The notes beneath the pieces are model-generated. The model had not been told where the DNA came from, made no database searches, and saw only the letters and a list, made by a program, of their open reading frames with translations. From Centroberyx gerrardi (taxonomy: Eukaryota > Chordata > Actinopteri > Beryciformes > Berycidae), in the NCBI RefSeq assembly GCF_048128805.1, contig NC_136016.1, forward strand, positions 6,832,501 to 6,896,500: DNA of 64,000 nucleotides. Direction: 5' to 3'. Shown piece after piece: positions 12,061 through 24,060 of this stretch (within the stretch, counting starts at the first letter, position 1; every line of letters starts with the position of its first letter). The position numbers were made by a program, and so were the translations under genes.

Positions 12061-13093
12061 TCGATTAAAAACAAAATCAGTGGCTGCGGGATGTGCAATC
12101 AACAGTTCTTAAAACAAAATATACATTAAGATGAAGGCATGATGCTCACGCTGGTTTGATTGGTAAAAATTAAATAGCACGTAAGAGTGCTATAAATAGT
12201 TTTCTTTAAATATGCATTTTCATAAAATTCCATGCAATGAGGAACCATTGACACATTAACAACATATTTACATGAAGTCAATACCAGGAGCTTAATGTGA
12301 TGTGTGAATTATGTGTGCTACAAATGATATTCACAATCCAGGCACAAAAATATATATTGACACCATTACACAATTAAACTTGACCGCACACTTGTCTCTC
12401 TATCAACCTAATATATGAGTATATGTGATTATAGGTTATATCCTTCTTTTTTCCAGGTGGTGTAAACACACATTCTCGTTATGCCAAGCCAAGTATAAAA
12501 TGTTCCATTGCTTTTCCACCTCTGGGATTACAGTAGCTATGTTACTTCCCACCTGTTGCTCCACTGATTCTAGTGTAGGCGCCACTGCGGTGACAGTTGG
12601 TGTGTGTGTGTGTGTGTGTGTGTGTGTAGGGGGGAGAAGTGCACTTGTATGCATGCGTGTGTGTACACCGCATAATCACGTCGAGCCAAAAACACTCCTA
12701 ATGCTTAGGGAGCCTATTCTCTTCCAGCATTCTGCATGTCAGCACCATCACTCTTCATCTGTGTCGTTTGGCCCGGCGGAGAGCTCGCAGTCCATTCTCG
12801 GTAAATGGCGACCATTGCAAAACGTCATTGTTCTCTAGCAAAGCCACGGCTTCACCCTGTGCTTTGACTTCCAAATGAGGGTCTATACCGTCTGATAGTC
12901 CGTCAATAGAAGGTTTAACTGTTTTCCATCAGCGGCGATGACCCAGTGTTCGCCTCCACATGTCGGGGGCTGGTGGTTCCTCTTAGAACCAGCTTAGGGA
13001 ACCGTGGATAACAGCAAAGATACAGTCAGCAGGCGCAAATGAAAATACATGAACTGAAATGTCTTGGACAGGGTGTTGAGAGCCGCGGCCTAT
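12061..13093 (-). other. gprc5c: Probable 3' UTR of gprc5c
   Basis: This follows the predicted stop and precedes a minus-strand AATAAA. It contains a (GT)n run at about 12600-12627. Open frames across that run are artefacts. Confidence 0.45.
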
Positions 13094-13610
13094 TCACCAC
13101 TGGGTCTTCCTATGCAGTCCATTCCCCTGAAGAGTGAAAGAGAGAGAGGATATAGTTAAACATACCGTACTGTGATTTTACTCAGTATATTTCAAAATAA
13201 GAGGAAGAAAGAAAAGTGGGTTTTTAGAAGATACAGGATGACAGGAAATATTTAAGAGACTAAAAGTAAAAGAGAGACAACTTTATCAAACACAACCTCC
13301 ACTTTTTCTTCCATATCCCTAAGAGAAAAGATGGTCGCAGTACAGAGTCGACTCAGTCCATCCAGCATATTGAACGAGCAGGGTAAAAGACACGAGGCCT
13401 TGAGAGATGGATAGCTCCACAAGGTAAAAAAATCCCCCAAAAAAAACAGCCAGACAAAGAAGTGATTCATAGGCAACCTGTTAGAAGAAGTTGCTATGGA
13501 TACAGCAAGAGCTGAAAGGACTACATGTGCAGAGGCGAGAGAATAGAGAAGCATCTGGAGGAAGGCAAGTGGATAAGGAGAAACGAGGAGAAGTGAGGAG
13601 TGAAGAGGAG

Positions 13611-13652
<42 letters not shown>

Positions 13653-16600
13653 GGGAGGGGGGGGGCAGGGTACGACCTACGCTATTGCCGTTTGTCTGTG
13701 TGTGTGTGGCATCGGCGATCTCGGTGTGTAGCGAGGGGGTGCTGCTCCCGCTGTTGGCCGCCGAGTTGGTGGAAGCCCGGGGGATGGCCGAGTCGTAGGA
13801 CAGCTCCGTCTGGTGCTGCGTGAAGTCATAAGATGGGCCGTGACAAAAACATCCAAGAGAAGCTCCCCGAAGTCTGTCGTCCTTTAAATCACTTCTTAAC
13901 ACCTATTTCTATCAACCTGCTTTGATGTAATGAGGTGTGAGCAAGTCAACTTTGCTCGAGTCCCAAGTCAGTCTCAAGTCTTGAGGGTCAAGTCATAAGT
14001 CTAAATGTAGATTTTCAAGTCAAGTCCAAGTCAAGTCCATGTCATTACTGTCAAGTCTCAAGTCTAAATGTAGAACAGCAAGTCAAGTCAGAACAAATCA
14101 AGAGTCCAGTATCAATTTAATATCTTAAAGAAAACTAAATATCTAGGACTTTTCAATGTAACATGGTTTTAATAGGATAAAAACTTGGTTAAGAGCATCA
14201 TGAGTTTGATTTCTATAATCAGTTTCAACTTCAATAAATTAAATCATTCCATACAAATTCAGAAAACAGAATTTAAATTCAGTCGTCTGCTGGAACAAAT
14301 CTCATCACTTTCAATCTAAGTCATTTACACAAACACAAAAAGACTTTAGAAACCTTTTCAAGTCATCAAAGTAAAAGTCAAAGTCAAGTCCCAAGTCACC
14401 AGAACCCAAGTCAAGTCTCAAGTCTTCTCCTCATGCATCAAGTCAAGTCTCAAGCAATTAAGACTGTGACTTGAGTCTGACTCGAGTCCCCACCTGGTAA
14501 TGTTTCCCTGTTGCCACTGTCCTCTTCTTTTCTTTCTTGTTTCTGTCTCATTTCTTTCGATCCTGAAGCACTTTGTATGCTTTGCTTCAGAAAAAGTGCC
14601 TCACAAGTAAAGTTCTTTTGACTATTATCAATATAAGTTCCTCATTCCAATAAGGATTTGCCTACCGCAGTGTGAGTGTATGGTAAGTGCGGAACCAGCG
14701 ACTTATCTGACTGTGTCTTTACTGTTCTCACCACCCTGTTTCCTATAAAAACGTGGTCGTAAACAACATATTCAAATGTGTGTATGCAAACATGGGCTTA
14801 CTCACATTCCCCACTCCCTTGCTGATGAGAGCCAGCTCAGTGGGCTGGTACACCGAGCTGCGCAGCTGACCGCTGTAACCGCTGTAGGGGGAAACAGGCT
14901 TGGAACCTAGGAGGGACAGACAGGGAAAAGCAACAAGCGTGATCATTTTGTCACCCATGAAAACAAGCCTTCTCAATATCTTTAGGCCTCTTGAGCACTA
15001 TCCCAGGCATTCAGCGTTCCCTGGCAACCATCTGTGAAAGCCTTATGTTACAAACACAGCACTTAATCACCATGACAAGACTGTAAGCAACAGAGGCACC
15101 GTCAGGCCTTTATCTTGTTTGTGCTTCCACAGAAGGGTGTGCGAGACGACCTCATCATTCTCTCAGGTGGGAGCGCCTGCTCTTCCTGTGAAATGTCTCC
15201 CCTGGATGAGAGCGGCGCCACACCTCCGTCTCCACGGCGACGCGGCAGCGCAAACACAAGCCGCTGTGTTTCTGGTGGGAATCGGAGTCAGACCGAGTGG
15301 GAGTGTGTTTGTGTATGACACGCCGGTTAGGGACACGGTTAGATACTAGACATTCATTAACACATAGGGAATGGCTCATTCCCTCTGAATCACCTGCTGC
15401 AACGGTGGGAGTGGAATGTGCGCTACAGAACTTGGTAGGTTGATTGAATTTTCATGTCCTACAGCTGAGGGAAATCATTGACTTTTTGGTCAGAGCCCAC
15501 AATGTGAGGAACAAACTCCACTATAAGTTTAACCCTACAGAGGGAGGGTTGAAGGGTTTAGTCAAATATTGGAGCTTTGTGCAGCAACCACCAGATCGGA
15601 ACTCGAAATTCAATATATCACAATACAAAAATGTGACAATACGTATCGTGGGGCAGAAAAATGAATCGCGATATTAGCTACATTTTATTCTGCTGCAGTA
15701 ATCACAGACGAGATGTCTTGCTCATCACAGTTTCACAAGCTCTCCATCCAAATTATATTATTTGCACTTTGTAATGACATTTTTAAGTTGTTGTTTACAT
15801 TCTGACAAGCCATTGCTAGAAAGATTTGTGGCTCAGAAATAAACATAATTCTGCACAGTCATACTCGGTGTTATTGCGTATCGAATCGTTTTGTGAGACA
15901 AGCGTATCGTCCCATCCCTAGTAGGCTGTGAATGCAATAATAACTATTCATCACAAATCCAAAATGAAATAATATGTCAGTGATTTTGTAATAGAAAAGA
16001 TAAGAGATACAAATTGGATTACACCTCAAAGACATGGAACAGTTGTCTGACAAGCTGACAGACCAGTGAAAGACATCCAATAGCCTTCTAGGGCTTGACT
16101 GGCCACACGGCGCCATCCGCATTACCATCTATGATTATCCCACCCACTCTACCAAAAGCCCTGATGATCAGTCCTGGCCAGCATCAAAGGCAGGGAGCCA
16201 CGGAGGGGTGTAGGGTGCAGGACACTGTGTTCTGTTCTGTTTGGCTCTGCTACTGCGAGATCAGATACTGTTCAGCTTAGTATTAGAACATCAGCATCTC
16301 AAATTCTGTAGGGTCATCGCATAGATGCAAAACAACCTTTTCAGGACGTTTCGCAGGGTATTTGGTCTTTTCCAATGATTTTATTTTTCATGGACTTGAA
16401 ACTACTGTTGATTGCTCATCTGTAACTGGTGACTTTAGAGATATCTTGTTTCATACATCAAGGTCATACTGAATAATCTATAATGAGAGAGAGAGATTTT
16501 AATATAACAAACTATACAATAATCTCACACAGTAACCTCCCTGAAAGACACAGTGTACATAACACTGTGTCTTTCAGGGAGGTTACTGTGTGAGATTATT

Positions 16601-18160
16601 TGCATAGTGAATGTGCCCATGTTCTTAAATTCACCCTCCAGTAATCTCACAAACAAATTGAAATTGTTGAAATATGTCTAGCGAGCAAATCATTGATTTA
16701 CAAGACAAAGTAGGACTAACAACAGTAACAACCTGACGAATGAAAATGTACCGCTGTGCATAATGATGCGTTCATGTCATATTGGAAGAAGAGGAAAAAC
16801 AGATGACATCTCATTGTGACAACTTAGAAGCGTTCATGTGTTTAACTTGTTGGAACACCTACATCTAAAATAATTTTCATGAATTTAAAAAGTAGATTTC
16901 AGAAGTAGATTTGATTGTAGAAGTGTGATATAACAATAACTGGACTACTAGGTTACCACTAGGAGGCTGAGGTGAACATGTTTTCCCAGTTAGCAGCTCG
17001 CATTTACAGTAAATCCGACATGACATGAACGTAGCATGACAGCTCACCTCACAGGTTTCACAGGAATTGTGAATGGTAAGCACGCATCATTTATGATCGA
17101 CGGTTTTCAGAGAAGCTTTGACATTGGAATTGAGTGAAGATGTCAGTGAGGGAGGTGACATACGCTACGTACCTTGGTTGGGTTCATCCATAGAGAAAGC
17201 CTTGTTCTCCATGAACATGTTCTGGGAGCTCTGTTCCTTGAGAATGGTCTCGTAGCCCACCCCTCGGCTGGGGTACAGGTCCTCCGCGTAGCTTTGCTGG
17301 CTGTCGTCTTCAACGGCCAAACAGCAGATTTCTGGGATGGTGTGGAAGAAGAGGAACACCCAAGCATTTGCCACCAGGGCTATGGCCAAGGTGGGGTCAT
17401 CCCACCTGGGACCCCCCGTCCTCTCGTTCCCATAAACGTACATGACGATCCACGCCACCCAGATCCCGACAGAGACCAAGCTCGTCAAGAGGATGAAGGC
17501 GCCCTCCTTCTTCCACTGCTTATGCTTGCCCGCCATGACGGCCAGACTTGCCACTACCACCGCCAGGATCAGGTTCATCACGTAGATGAGCGCCATGACA
17601 AAGTCCTGGTTGGCGATGTTGCAGGGCGTTGCCGTGGCTCTGCCAGCTTCGGCCGAGGCGTTGAGCGGCTGCTGCGGGTGGCGCACCACTGTGATGATTA
17701 GCCACTCTGTGTTGATGACCACCTCCACCAGCCACAGCCCCACCGCCCCCAGACACAGCACCCAAGACCTGGGCCCACGGTTCCGCCTGGCAAGGATGTT
17801 CAGCCTCACACTTTGCATCAGGAGGCAGGCGAAGCAGCCGGCGAACAGCACTCCAAAGAGGAACCTCCGCGAGGCGCAGGTGGAGAAGTCCTTCTCCACA
17901 ATGAAGGCGAAGGTCAGGCAGAAGAGGCCCAAGGTGCAGAGCAGGAAGCAGGCGTGGAGAGCCACCGAGCTCTTGCGGTTCTTGTCCGCCACGAAGGGCA
18001 GGCTGGCCAGCAGCGAGATGAAGAGCACGATGGAAGACACCACGCCGGCCCCGGCGAAGGCGTCCAGCACGATGCCCCACACTGCGCCGAGATCACACAG
18101 GTTGTAGTAGAGGGAGTCCACATTAGGGCCGCAGCCCTGGGGGGTGATGTTGGCAGCCAT
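13094..18160 (-). CDS. gprc5c: GPRC5C, class C group 5 G-protein-coupled receptor
   Basis: Predicted exons are 18160-17173, 14906-14806, 13815-13681 and 13126-13094; they close in frame to 418 aa (human 441). GPRC5C is a retinoic-acid-induced orphan receptor of the plasma membrane. The first exon encodes all seven transmembrane segments (about residues 25-280), with family blocks CASRRFLFGVLFAGCFACL, NTEWLIITVVR, QDFVMALIYVMNL and DDPTLAIALVANAWVF. It then reads YPSRGVGYETILKEQSSQNM and ENKAFSMDEPNQ. Exon 2 gives SKPVSPYSGYSGQLRSSVYQ and PTELALISKGVGN, the conserved tail. Exon 3 (HQTELSYDSAIPRASTNS) aligns with the human IILPRATANS region. Exon 4 is inferred from a strong acceptor and encodes only GNGLHRKTQW and a stop. 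A sequon NIT is at residues 4-6. No signal peptide precedes it, unlike human GPRC5C. Exons 1-2 are secure, exon 3 likely, exon 4 tentative. Confidence 0.93.
13614..13649 (+). repeat. (GT)n microsatellite beside gprc5c exon 3
   Basis: A GT run of about 36 bp lies some 30 bp downstream (minus sense) of the predicted exon 3 donor. Reading through it yields a histidine-threonine run that is not protein. Confidence 0.95.
13935..14500. repeat. CAAGTC-rich dispersed repeat
   Basis: This intron carries dozens of CAAGTC, CAAGTCTCAAGTC and AAGTCAAGTC units concentrated at both ends of a 560-bp block, with GACTTGAGTCTGACTCGAGTCC as the far border. The unit is only partly tandem, and the middle (about 14110-14330) is AT-rich and free of it. 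This looks like a DNA transposon with sub-repeated ends, seen widely in fish genomes; the family name is not certain. Confidence 0.65.
15590..15922. mobile_element. Dispersed repeat with CGTATCGTCCCATCCCTA end
   Basis: The right border CGTATCGTCCCATCCCTAG, and internal runs such as ATTGCGTATCGAATCG and TGACAATACGTATCGTGGGG, are typical of a common fish non-autonomous DNA repeat. It lies in the gprc5c intron. There is no coding capacity, and the left limit is approximate. Confidence 0.5.
16518..16600. repeat. Perfect 39-bp inverted repeat with 5-nt loop
   Basis: Arms 16518-16556 and 16562-16600 are exact reverse complements with loop ACATA. The arm includes AACCTCCCTGAAAGACACAG. It lies inside the intron between gprc5c coding exons 1 and 2 and would be transcribed with that gene. 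It could be a very recent MITE, an endogenous hairpin RNA source, or a fold-back artefact of sequencing or assembly. Confidence 0.95.
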
Positions 18161-20347
18161 AGACTGAAGAATGAGAGCAGACTAGAGGAGGAACAGCTGA
18201 ATTCCTGGATCCCAGCAGCACCTGTTCACATGGATAGAGAGCGAGAGTCTGAGAAAGTTGGGAAGTGGACAGATCTTAAGGAGTCATAAGACACAACGTC
18301 ATCCATTCAAGATAAGTGATACTGCAGCCTACACCCTATCAGGCAAATATTATTCATACATGAGTCAGTGTGCACACACTAACAAATGGAAATCTAAACA
18401 TAACCTTAATCATGATGTCATGTTGTCTATTAACTTTTTCCATAAAACTATGTAATGAAAACTGACTAAACTGTTATTAATAGCTTGAAAGCATCAAATA
18501 GCTGTAAAACCTCACCAGCTACCAATTATAAAAAAATGTCCCAGTAACTTCAAACCCTGGACCTTTTCCCAACTCTACTATTAATCATTAATAGGATCTG
18601 TCAACAAATATTGTTTCTTTTTACGTTGAGAATAAAATGCACCTTGAATCAATGAGGGGAGAGTCCACAAAAAACCTAAGGTACCGTGGATTAGAATGTC
18701 ATTGTAAAATGTACACCTGCAAAAAATACACATATATATCAAATTGAGGAGTGGCACATTCCATGGTACCTTTTCAAGGCTCTCTATTAAACAACATCAA
18801 AACAACACAGAACATTGTCAGCCTTTTTGAATGAACATCTCCACAGTCCCAGACTTGTCTTTCTGCTGTGCCAGGCTGTTTCTCTTTGTCCCCATCAGAT
18901 CCAATTACACTGAGCTGAGGACAGTCCCGGAGCCAGATCGATGGATGTGTGGTGGCGGATGCTCAGTGTTTCTGGTCACTCAGTCAGGACAAGAACCTTT
19001 ATGGACTAAAGAGTCCAGCGTCTTTATTCCATGCGCCTAGATTTGATTAGCCCCTTTGCGTAATGTCATTTTCCGGCCAATTCTGCCAATTATCCCAGCT
19101 AATGTAGGGTTGCACATCCAGTCAATTGCTTGTTAAGTGAGGAAATATAGACTTCCAATTTGGTTTAGTTTTAGAGTTGGACCTCTGATCACACACACAG
19201 AACCATGCATGCGCTACAGTATTTATTCCAAGGTCTCTGGGTTTTCAAACAGAGGCATGCTGCGATATTAGCAGCCATTCACAAGTAGACATCAAGGGCA
19301 TTTTCACCTCAGTTACCATGGAGAGCTCAAGGACCAACTGTTTCATATTATGCTTGTCATTTCTGAATGTTCAAGGTAGGAATGCAAAGCAGGTATTTAG
19401 ATATTTCATTGTAATATCAGGCAAAAATGAAATAAGTTATTAGGGGGGCTATCTAATAACTAGGCCTTCTGTATGCCAAGTATCTCACATGGTAGACTTC
19501 TCCTCTAAAACAGGGGGTCCCAAACTTTTTCATGTTAGGGACCCCAAAATGGATAAACATTAGACCATGGACTCTTTTGGGACCCCATCTGAGAAGTTTT
19601 TTTTTTTCTCCATATGATTTGATACAGAGACAACTGTGTATTCTGTAAGTGGGGAGATAACAGTGTGGAGGAGAGTGAAACCTCTGATCAGAACAGTCAT
19701 TCCTGTAATATTTTCTCAAGGTCCTATCAAATGAATAAAACAAGTGAACTATTCCTCATTTTGCAGCAGACCACTGCGGGGCCCCGGACCCCACGTAGGG
19801 GACCACTGCTTTAAAGAAGCAGCAGCTATATGACTGCAAGAGCCTATGTGTCCAACCACGAAAAATACACGTGTACAGTAGCCTACTGGGCATCGCCTGC
19901 ACATCTGTACAACTAAATGGACGTCAAGTTAAAAAGTGCATTAGTCAAAAGTAGTCGGTAAAAGAGTCTGATGATACATTTTAAAAATATATATTTCGAA
20001 TATAACAAATTCGAAATATATTTTGGACACTTCCTATGCTGTTGATAGGAAATGCCTGCAACTATCCAAAATATATTTTGCACTCAATTGAAATCCATTA
20101 ACATACTTTTTTTGTGTTTGACACTTTTGTATAGGCTATTTTGAAGCATATCGCTATTCTTAAGTATATGAAACGTATAGGTTTGTTTGTTTTTTCCAGT
20201 GTGTGGGTCAGTTGTTTACGTTAAATTATTCACAGCCACATACAAATCTCACAAAGCCAATACACAAACTTTGTAGAAGTCGAAATGCAGCATCATTATT
20301 ATTCATCTTCAACAGGAAAATAAAATAAGATGTGAAAGATGCATTAC
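18161..20347 (-). other. gprc5c: gprc5c 5' intron
   Basis: The acceptor CTCTCATTCTTCAG ends at 18164, three bases before the start codon. The matching donor GTAATG follows the 5' exon at 20347. The intron contains a hAT-like element (19511-19808) and no other recognised feature. Confidence 0.7.
19511..19808. mobile_element. hAT-like MITE, 298 bp
   Basis: The ends CAGGGGGTCCC and GGGGACCACTG are imperfect inverted repeats, with GGACCCC motifs just inside. Flanks are CTCTAAAA (19503-19510) and CTTTAAAG (19809-19816), an 8-bp target duplication matching at six of eight bases, the length used by hAT elements. There is no reading frame. Confidence 0.7.
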
Positions 20348-20440
20348 CTGAAGCTCTGATCCGCTTCAGTAGAGGTCTGTAGTTTGTTGATCTCCCCAAG
20401 AACTCGCTTCTTCACCTGCTCCGGACCGAGACACCGGCAG
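20348..20440 (-). other. gprc5c: gprc5c 5' untranslated exon (predicted)
   Basis: A consensus donor (CTTCAG|GTAATG in minus sense) ends an exon at 20348, and a TATA-like TTTTATTATG lies near 20450-20460. A 13-codon upstream frame (20453-20412) would be included if transcription starts upstream of it; its ATG overlaps the TATA-like stretch. The exon has no frame continuing into the main coding exon. The 5' limit is a guess. Confidence 0.5.
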
Positions 20441-20588
20441 AAAGTGCGCTCATAATAAAATGATCGAGGGTAAAAAGTTAAAGAAAGATCGCACTCTTGA
20501 TTAATTCCCTAATAGAATCTCTCATTACATTGATTGATCTCAGCACAGTTCAGTTTAAAGCGTTGCCCAAAGATCTGACCGGGGCAAT

Positions 20589-20591
<3 letters not shown>

Positions 20592-20652
<61 letters not shown>

Positions 20653-20655
20653 ACT
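20592..20655 (+). repeat. (CT)n(CA)n compound microsatellite
   Basis: About 38 bp of CT units pass directly into about 25 bp of CA units, just upstream of the gprc5c 5' exon. Confidence 0.97.
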
Positions 20656-23600
20656 TTCCTCACAAAATTGCTGTGTGGATTAACCCTTCCAATTGGTCCA
20701 TTCAGTTGACTCTTTTTTCATAACATTCATTATTCATTATTACTTAACAGAGTCATAGGCAACACCATTGGTTTAGTTAATTTTAAGGTAAACAGTTTTC
20801 ATGAATATCAACTTATTCGGTGTATCAGAGAAGTAGAAACTTGATTACGGAATAATTATCTGATCAAACTGGCATGAAGAGCCATCTGGTGGTGAAAAGT
20901 GGTAAATCCTCCAGCATGTCAATGTGCTTTCCTACATGAGGGTGGCAGCAAAGGCAAATAATGGAGTCAAGACAACTGGACCTTAGGTGAAGAGTTTCAT
21001 TCCAAAATGCTTTTTATCCATTTAGGGTAAAATGCTGCTACCTGAAATTCCTCAATATTTCAAAACTGCAGATAATTAGAACCATAATAACGGTACTATT
21101 TTTTAAGCAAAGGTCTTCTACAGTACAGGACTCATACATTAACTTTAATATTTTCATGTCAATAATTATTTTATTAATGTTGATGTAATTTTTTTTTTCA
21201 GATGGTGGATATCTCATTTTAGAATGGATATATTACAAAGACAGACATTTTAAAGACTACTTGACTGCCACATCATCCCTTTTATGAAGTGGTAGCCTAT
21301 ATATAAAAATATACTAATATAAAACTGGTGGGCTGCTGCTGCCCACCTGTTGCTTCCTCCATCAGTAGGACGTCAGCACTATATTGCTCTCATTTGGAAG
21401 CAAAACCATCAACAGACAAAGAGAAACGTGTCTCTTATTTGATGACTTGCTGTGGATAATAGCACATGATTGGCTTTACACCTCATAAAGTCATTATTTG
21501 TGCAGTGATGCAGTTTCCTGGGCCAGCAGCCAATGCATATTCTCCAGTGAGATCTCTCTAAATCCCCAACATAAAGGTAGACTGAATTATTTCCAAGAGA
21601 TTTGTTAGATCTCGTAATAAAAAAAGCATTTAAACTTCACAGTGTCAGCAGCATGTGTTAGTGCAGGTTTGATACACAGCTTCTGCTTCTGCCAATATGA
21701 TAATTTTGGATTGTGGGTCAATCTCAGTTTTGAAATAACTCATGTGTGAAAAGCTATTCGGGCTGTTTATTTACAGGGAAGCTTTTTCAGCAGCTGGTAA
21801 AGATGAGTGTGAAAGAGGAGTCCCTTAGGGTGCTGCACCTCAAAGTACCACAAGAACCACAAAGAACCACAAAAAACACAAAGTACATAGTAGTAGTAGT
21901 GGTACTTTGTGGTATGCTTTTCTTGAATTCAATAAAGACAGACCCTATAATGCTCATATTGTTGTAGTCCATGTAAGTAACACAAAACACTGAGAATCAT
22001 GTAACAAAAAATAATAACTAAATAAATAAATAAAGAAGCTTAAAAGTGAGTTCTAGCTCTAGTTCTACCAGAAAATAAAGCTTTCATAGGAACTGTATTT
22101 TTCTCCATTGCATCATGTGGAAGGATAAAACTGGAGTTTATAGAAATGATATAAAAATATGGCGTGTTACATGGATAGGTCACCTCCATTTGGCCTGTAA
22201 TTGTATTTTATTTTTTTGCTTTTTTTTCTGCTCCAAGTGAGTTTTATTTTCTTACATTGATTCTCATAATGTGGAACCAAAAAAATAAGTCTGTATGAAA
22301 TTCTATTCTTTGCTCAACACAGGTGTCATTTATTACAAATGAAGTGAAATAATTGCTTTTGCTACTTTTTACACTACAATACTGCACAGTAAAAATATGA
22401 TGGCATGAATAACAAACATTGGCAAATATACATATATGGCCTAATGCTTTAGTTGAAGAACATTATAAAATGAAAGACTGATGAATGAAAAACTATGTTG
22501 GATATGAGCAACAATTTTTGAATCTAAATTGTTTTAGAAAGAGATTGTTTTTGATGGCATTGTTGTGTTGTCTTTAGTTGGGTTGAATGCAGATCAGTCT
22601 ATTAATCCAAGACGTCTTCTTCTCTGGCTCTACTTCAAAAGACTCATCTTGTTAAACTGTGTCATTAGGACATGGATTATCCCTTTGTTTTTCTTCCTTT
22701 TGTTCTGTCTCTTCTTTTATTCATTGCGACGTGTTAGAATTCATTGTATCAGCCTTTTTCTTTGGCTTCATTGGAGGTGGAGGGATCACATGCACATAGA
22801 ATGAATGACTATCATTTTCATTGTTGCTTTTGTCTTTGAGCTCTGATCACTTGATCTCTTGCTCATTTCCTCACTTTCTAAATTATGATCCCAACATTAC
22901 ATTTTCACCAGAACAGGAGAAATGAACTGGATTTCTACTGTTTCTGCTGTTCTCAATCATCTCAATCATCATATCATTGCCATATTAGGAAAAGCAAGAT
23001 GCTAGTGAATGAATTTAGGTGGTTTTAAAGGTCCAGCGCAGTGAGAATCACATTTCCCAATCACATGGTATTGTTTAACAAAGGGCATGTTAACGTAAAG
23101 TTGTCCAAACAGTCAGTGTTGTGGTAATTTAATGAATGCCCTTTGGGAAACTGTCCCTCTGGTTGTCAACAGAATCAAACTATTTTAGAAATCCAAACTA
23201 CTTCCTGGTGTAAATGATGTCACATATACCCAGATATGCATACTTAATGAGGTGCTGCACAGTCTGTGAGACAGTCAGGTGGCTGCTTGCCGAACTAACA
23301 AACTAACTAAAGTCACCGCGCTTCCATTATGGATTGTCAACAGATGCTGAAGTTTCTGCACTGGATATTTGTTCACCAAACATACAAATATTAGTATGCA
23401 GTGGAAGAACAAGAGATTAGGAGATTAAGCTCTCACTCTGTTCTATAAGCTTTGGTGTACAGTAACAGCACTAATGCTAGCTACATTGGTTAGCTAACTT
23501 GTCTAGGTGGTGCTAAGCATGTGGACAGAGCCACACCCCCTCAACCTACTGAGAACTGACTGAGCAGAGAGCATGGCTCACTAAAACAGTTAAGAAATTA

Positions 23601-24060
23601 AATTACCTGTCATCCATTTGGGCAAATGACACTCCTCATTGTAGAAATCAATAGCAAGGTTGTCCTGACCGAACTGAAATAATTGATCTGGATCTTTAAG
23701 CATCAACAAGCCCATTATGTGTGGCCACAGAATTCAGTCTCCCTTCCTGATTAGTATAATTGACAGTATTGAATAAATTCCCAGCACTATGATTCTGAAT
23801 ATATGCCCCATCCCAAAGAATTTATTGATTGTTATTCCTAAAGTGAATAAAATAGGCTCCAGATTCACAAGAGTCAGTGGCAGTGAATCTGGAGCAAACT
23901 CCTCTCTTAAAATTGGGCTGTAAGCGCTGACAACACTAATAAAGATTTTAGTGTAGATCAGTTTGGCCAGCACACCCTGAGTCATTCAGCAAGGCAGACA
24001 AAAACTACCCCTGATCTTTTAGTGTGACTCCAGCTTCCTTGCACTCAGCCTTGCTTTGCC
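20656..24060. other. Intergenic between gprc5c and gpr142, no gene seen
   Basis: AT-rich sequence with scattered short frames and no splice-supported exon. A small inverted repeat (CAAAGTACCAC at 21841 and GTGGTACTTTG at 21899) is present. A minus-strand open stretch at 23734-23985 is hydrophobic but resembles no family I know. Confidence 0.45.

Noticed and set aside
13252-13680. Extension of the gprc5c tail through the (CA)n repeat to a stop at 13252
   Set aside because: The reading becomes a His/Thr run and then hydrophobic nonsense unlike any GPRC5 tail; a donor before the repeat and a strong acceptor further on explain it better.
17520-18080. Long open frames antisense or shifted across gprc5c exon 1 and across gpr142
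   Set aside because: GC-rich coding exons open the other frames; only the receptor frames carry transmembrane segments and family motifs.
21841-21909. Short inverted repeat CAAAGTACCAC / GTGGTACTTTG
   Set aside because: Arms of about 11 bp with a 47-bp gap amid CCACAAAG-type simple repeats; easily due to chance.
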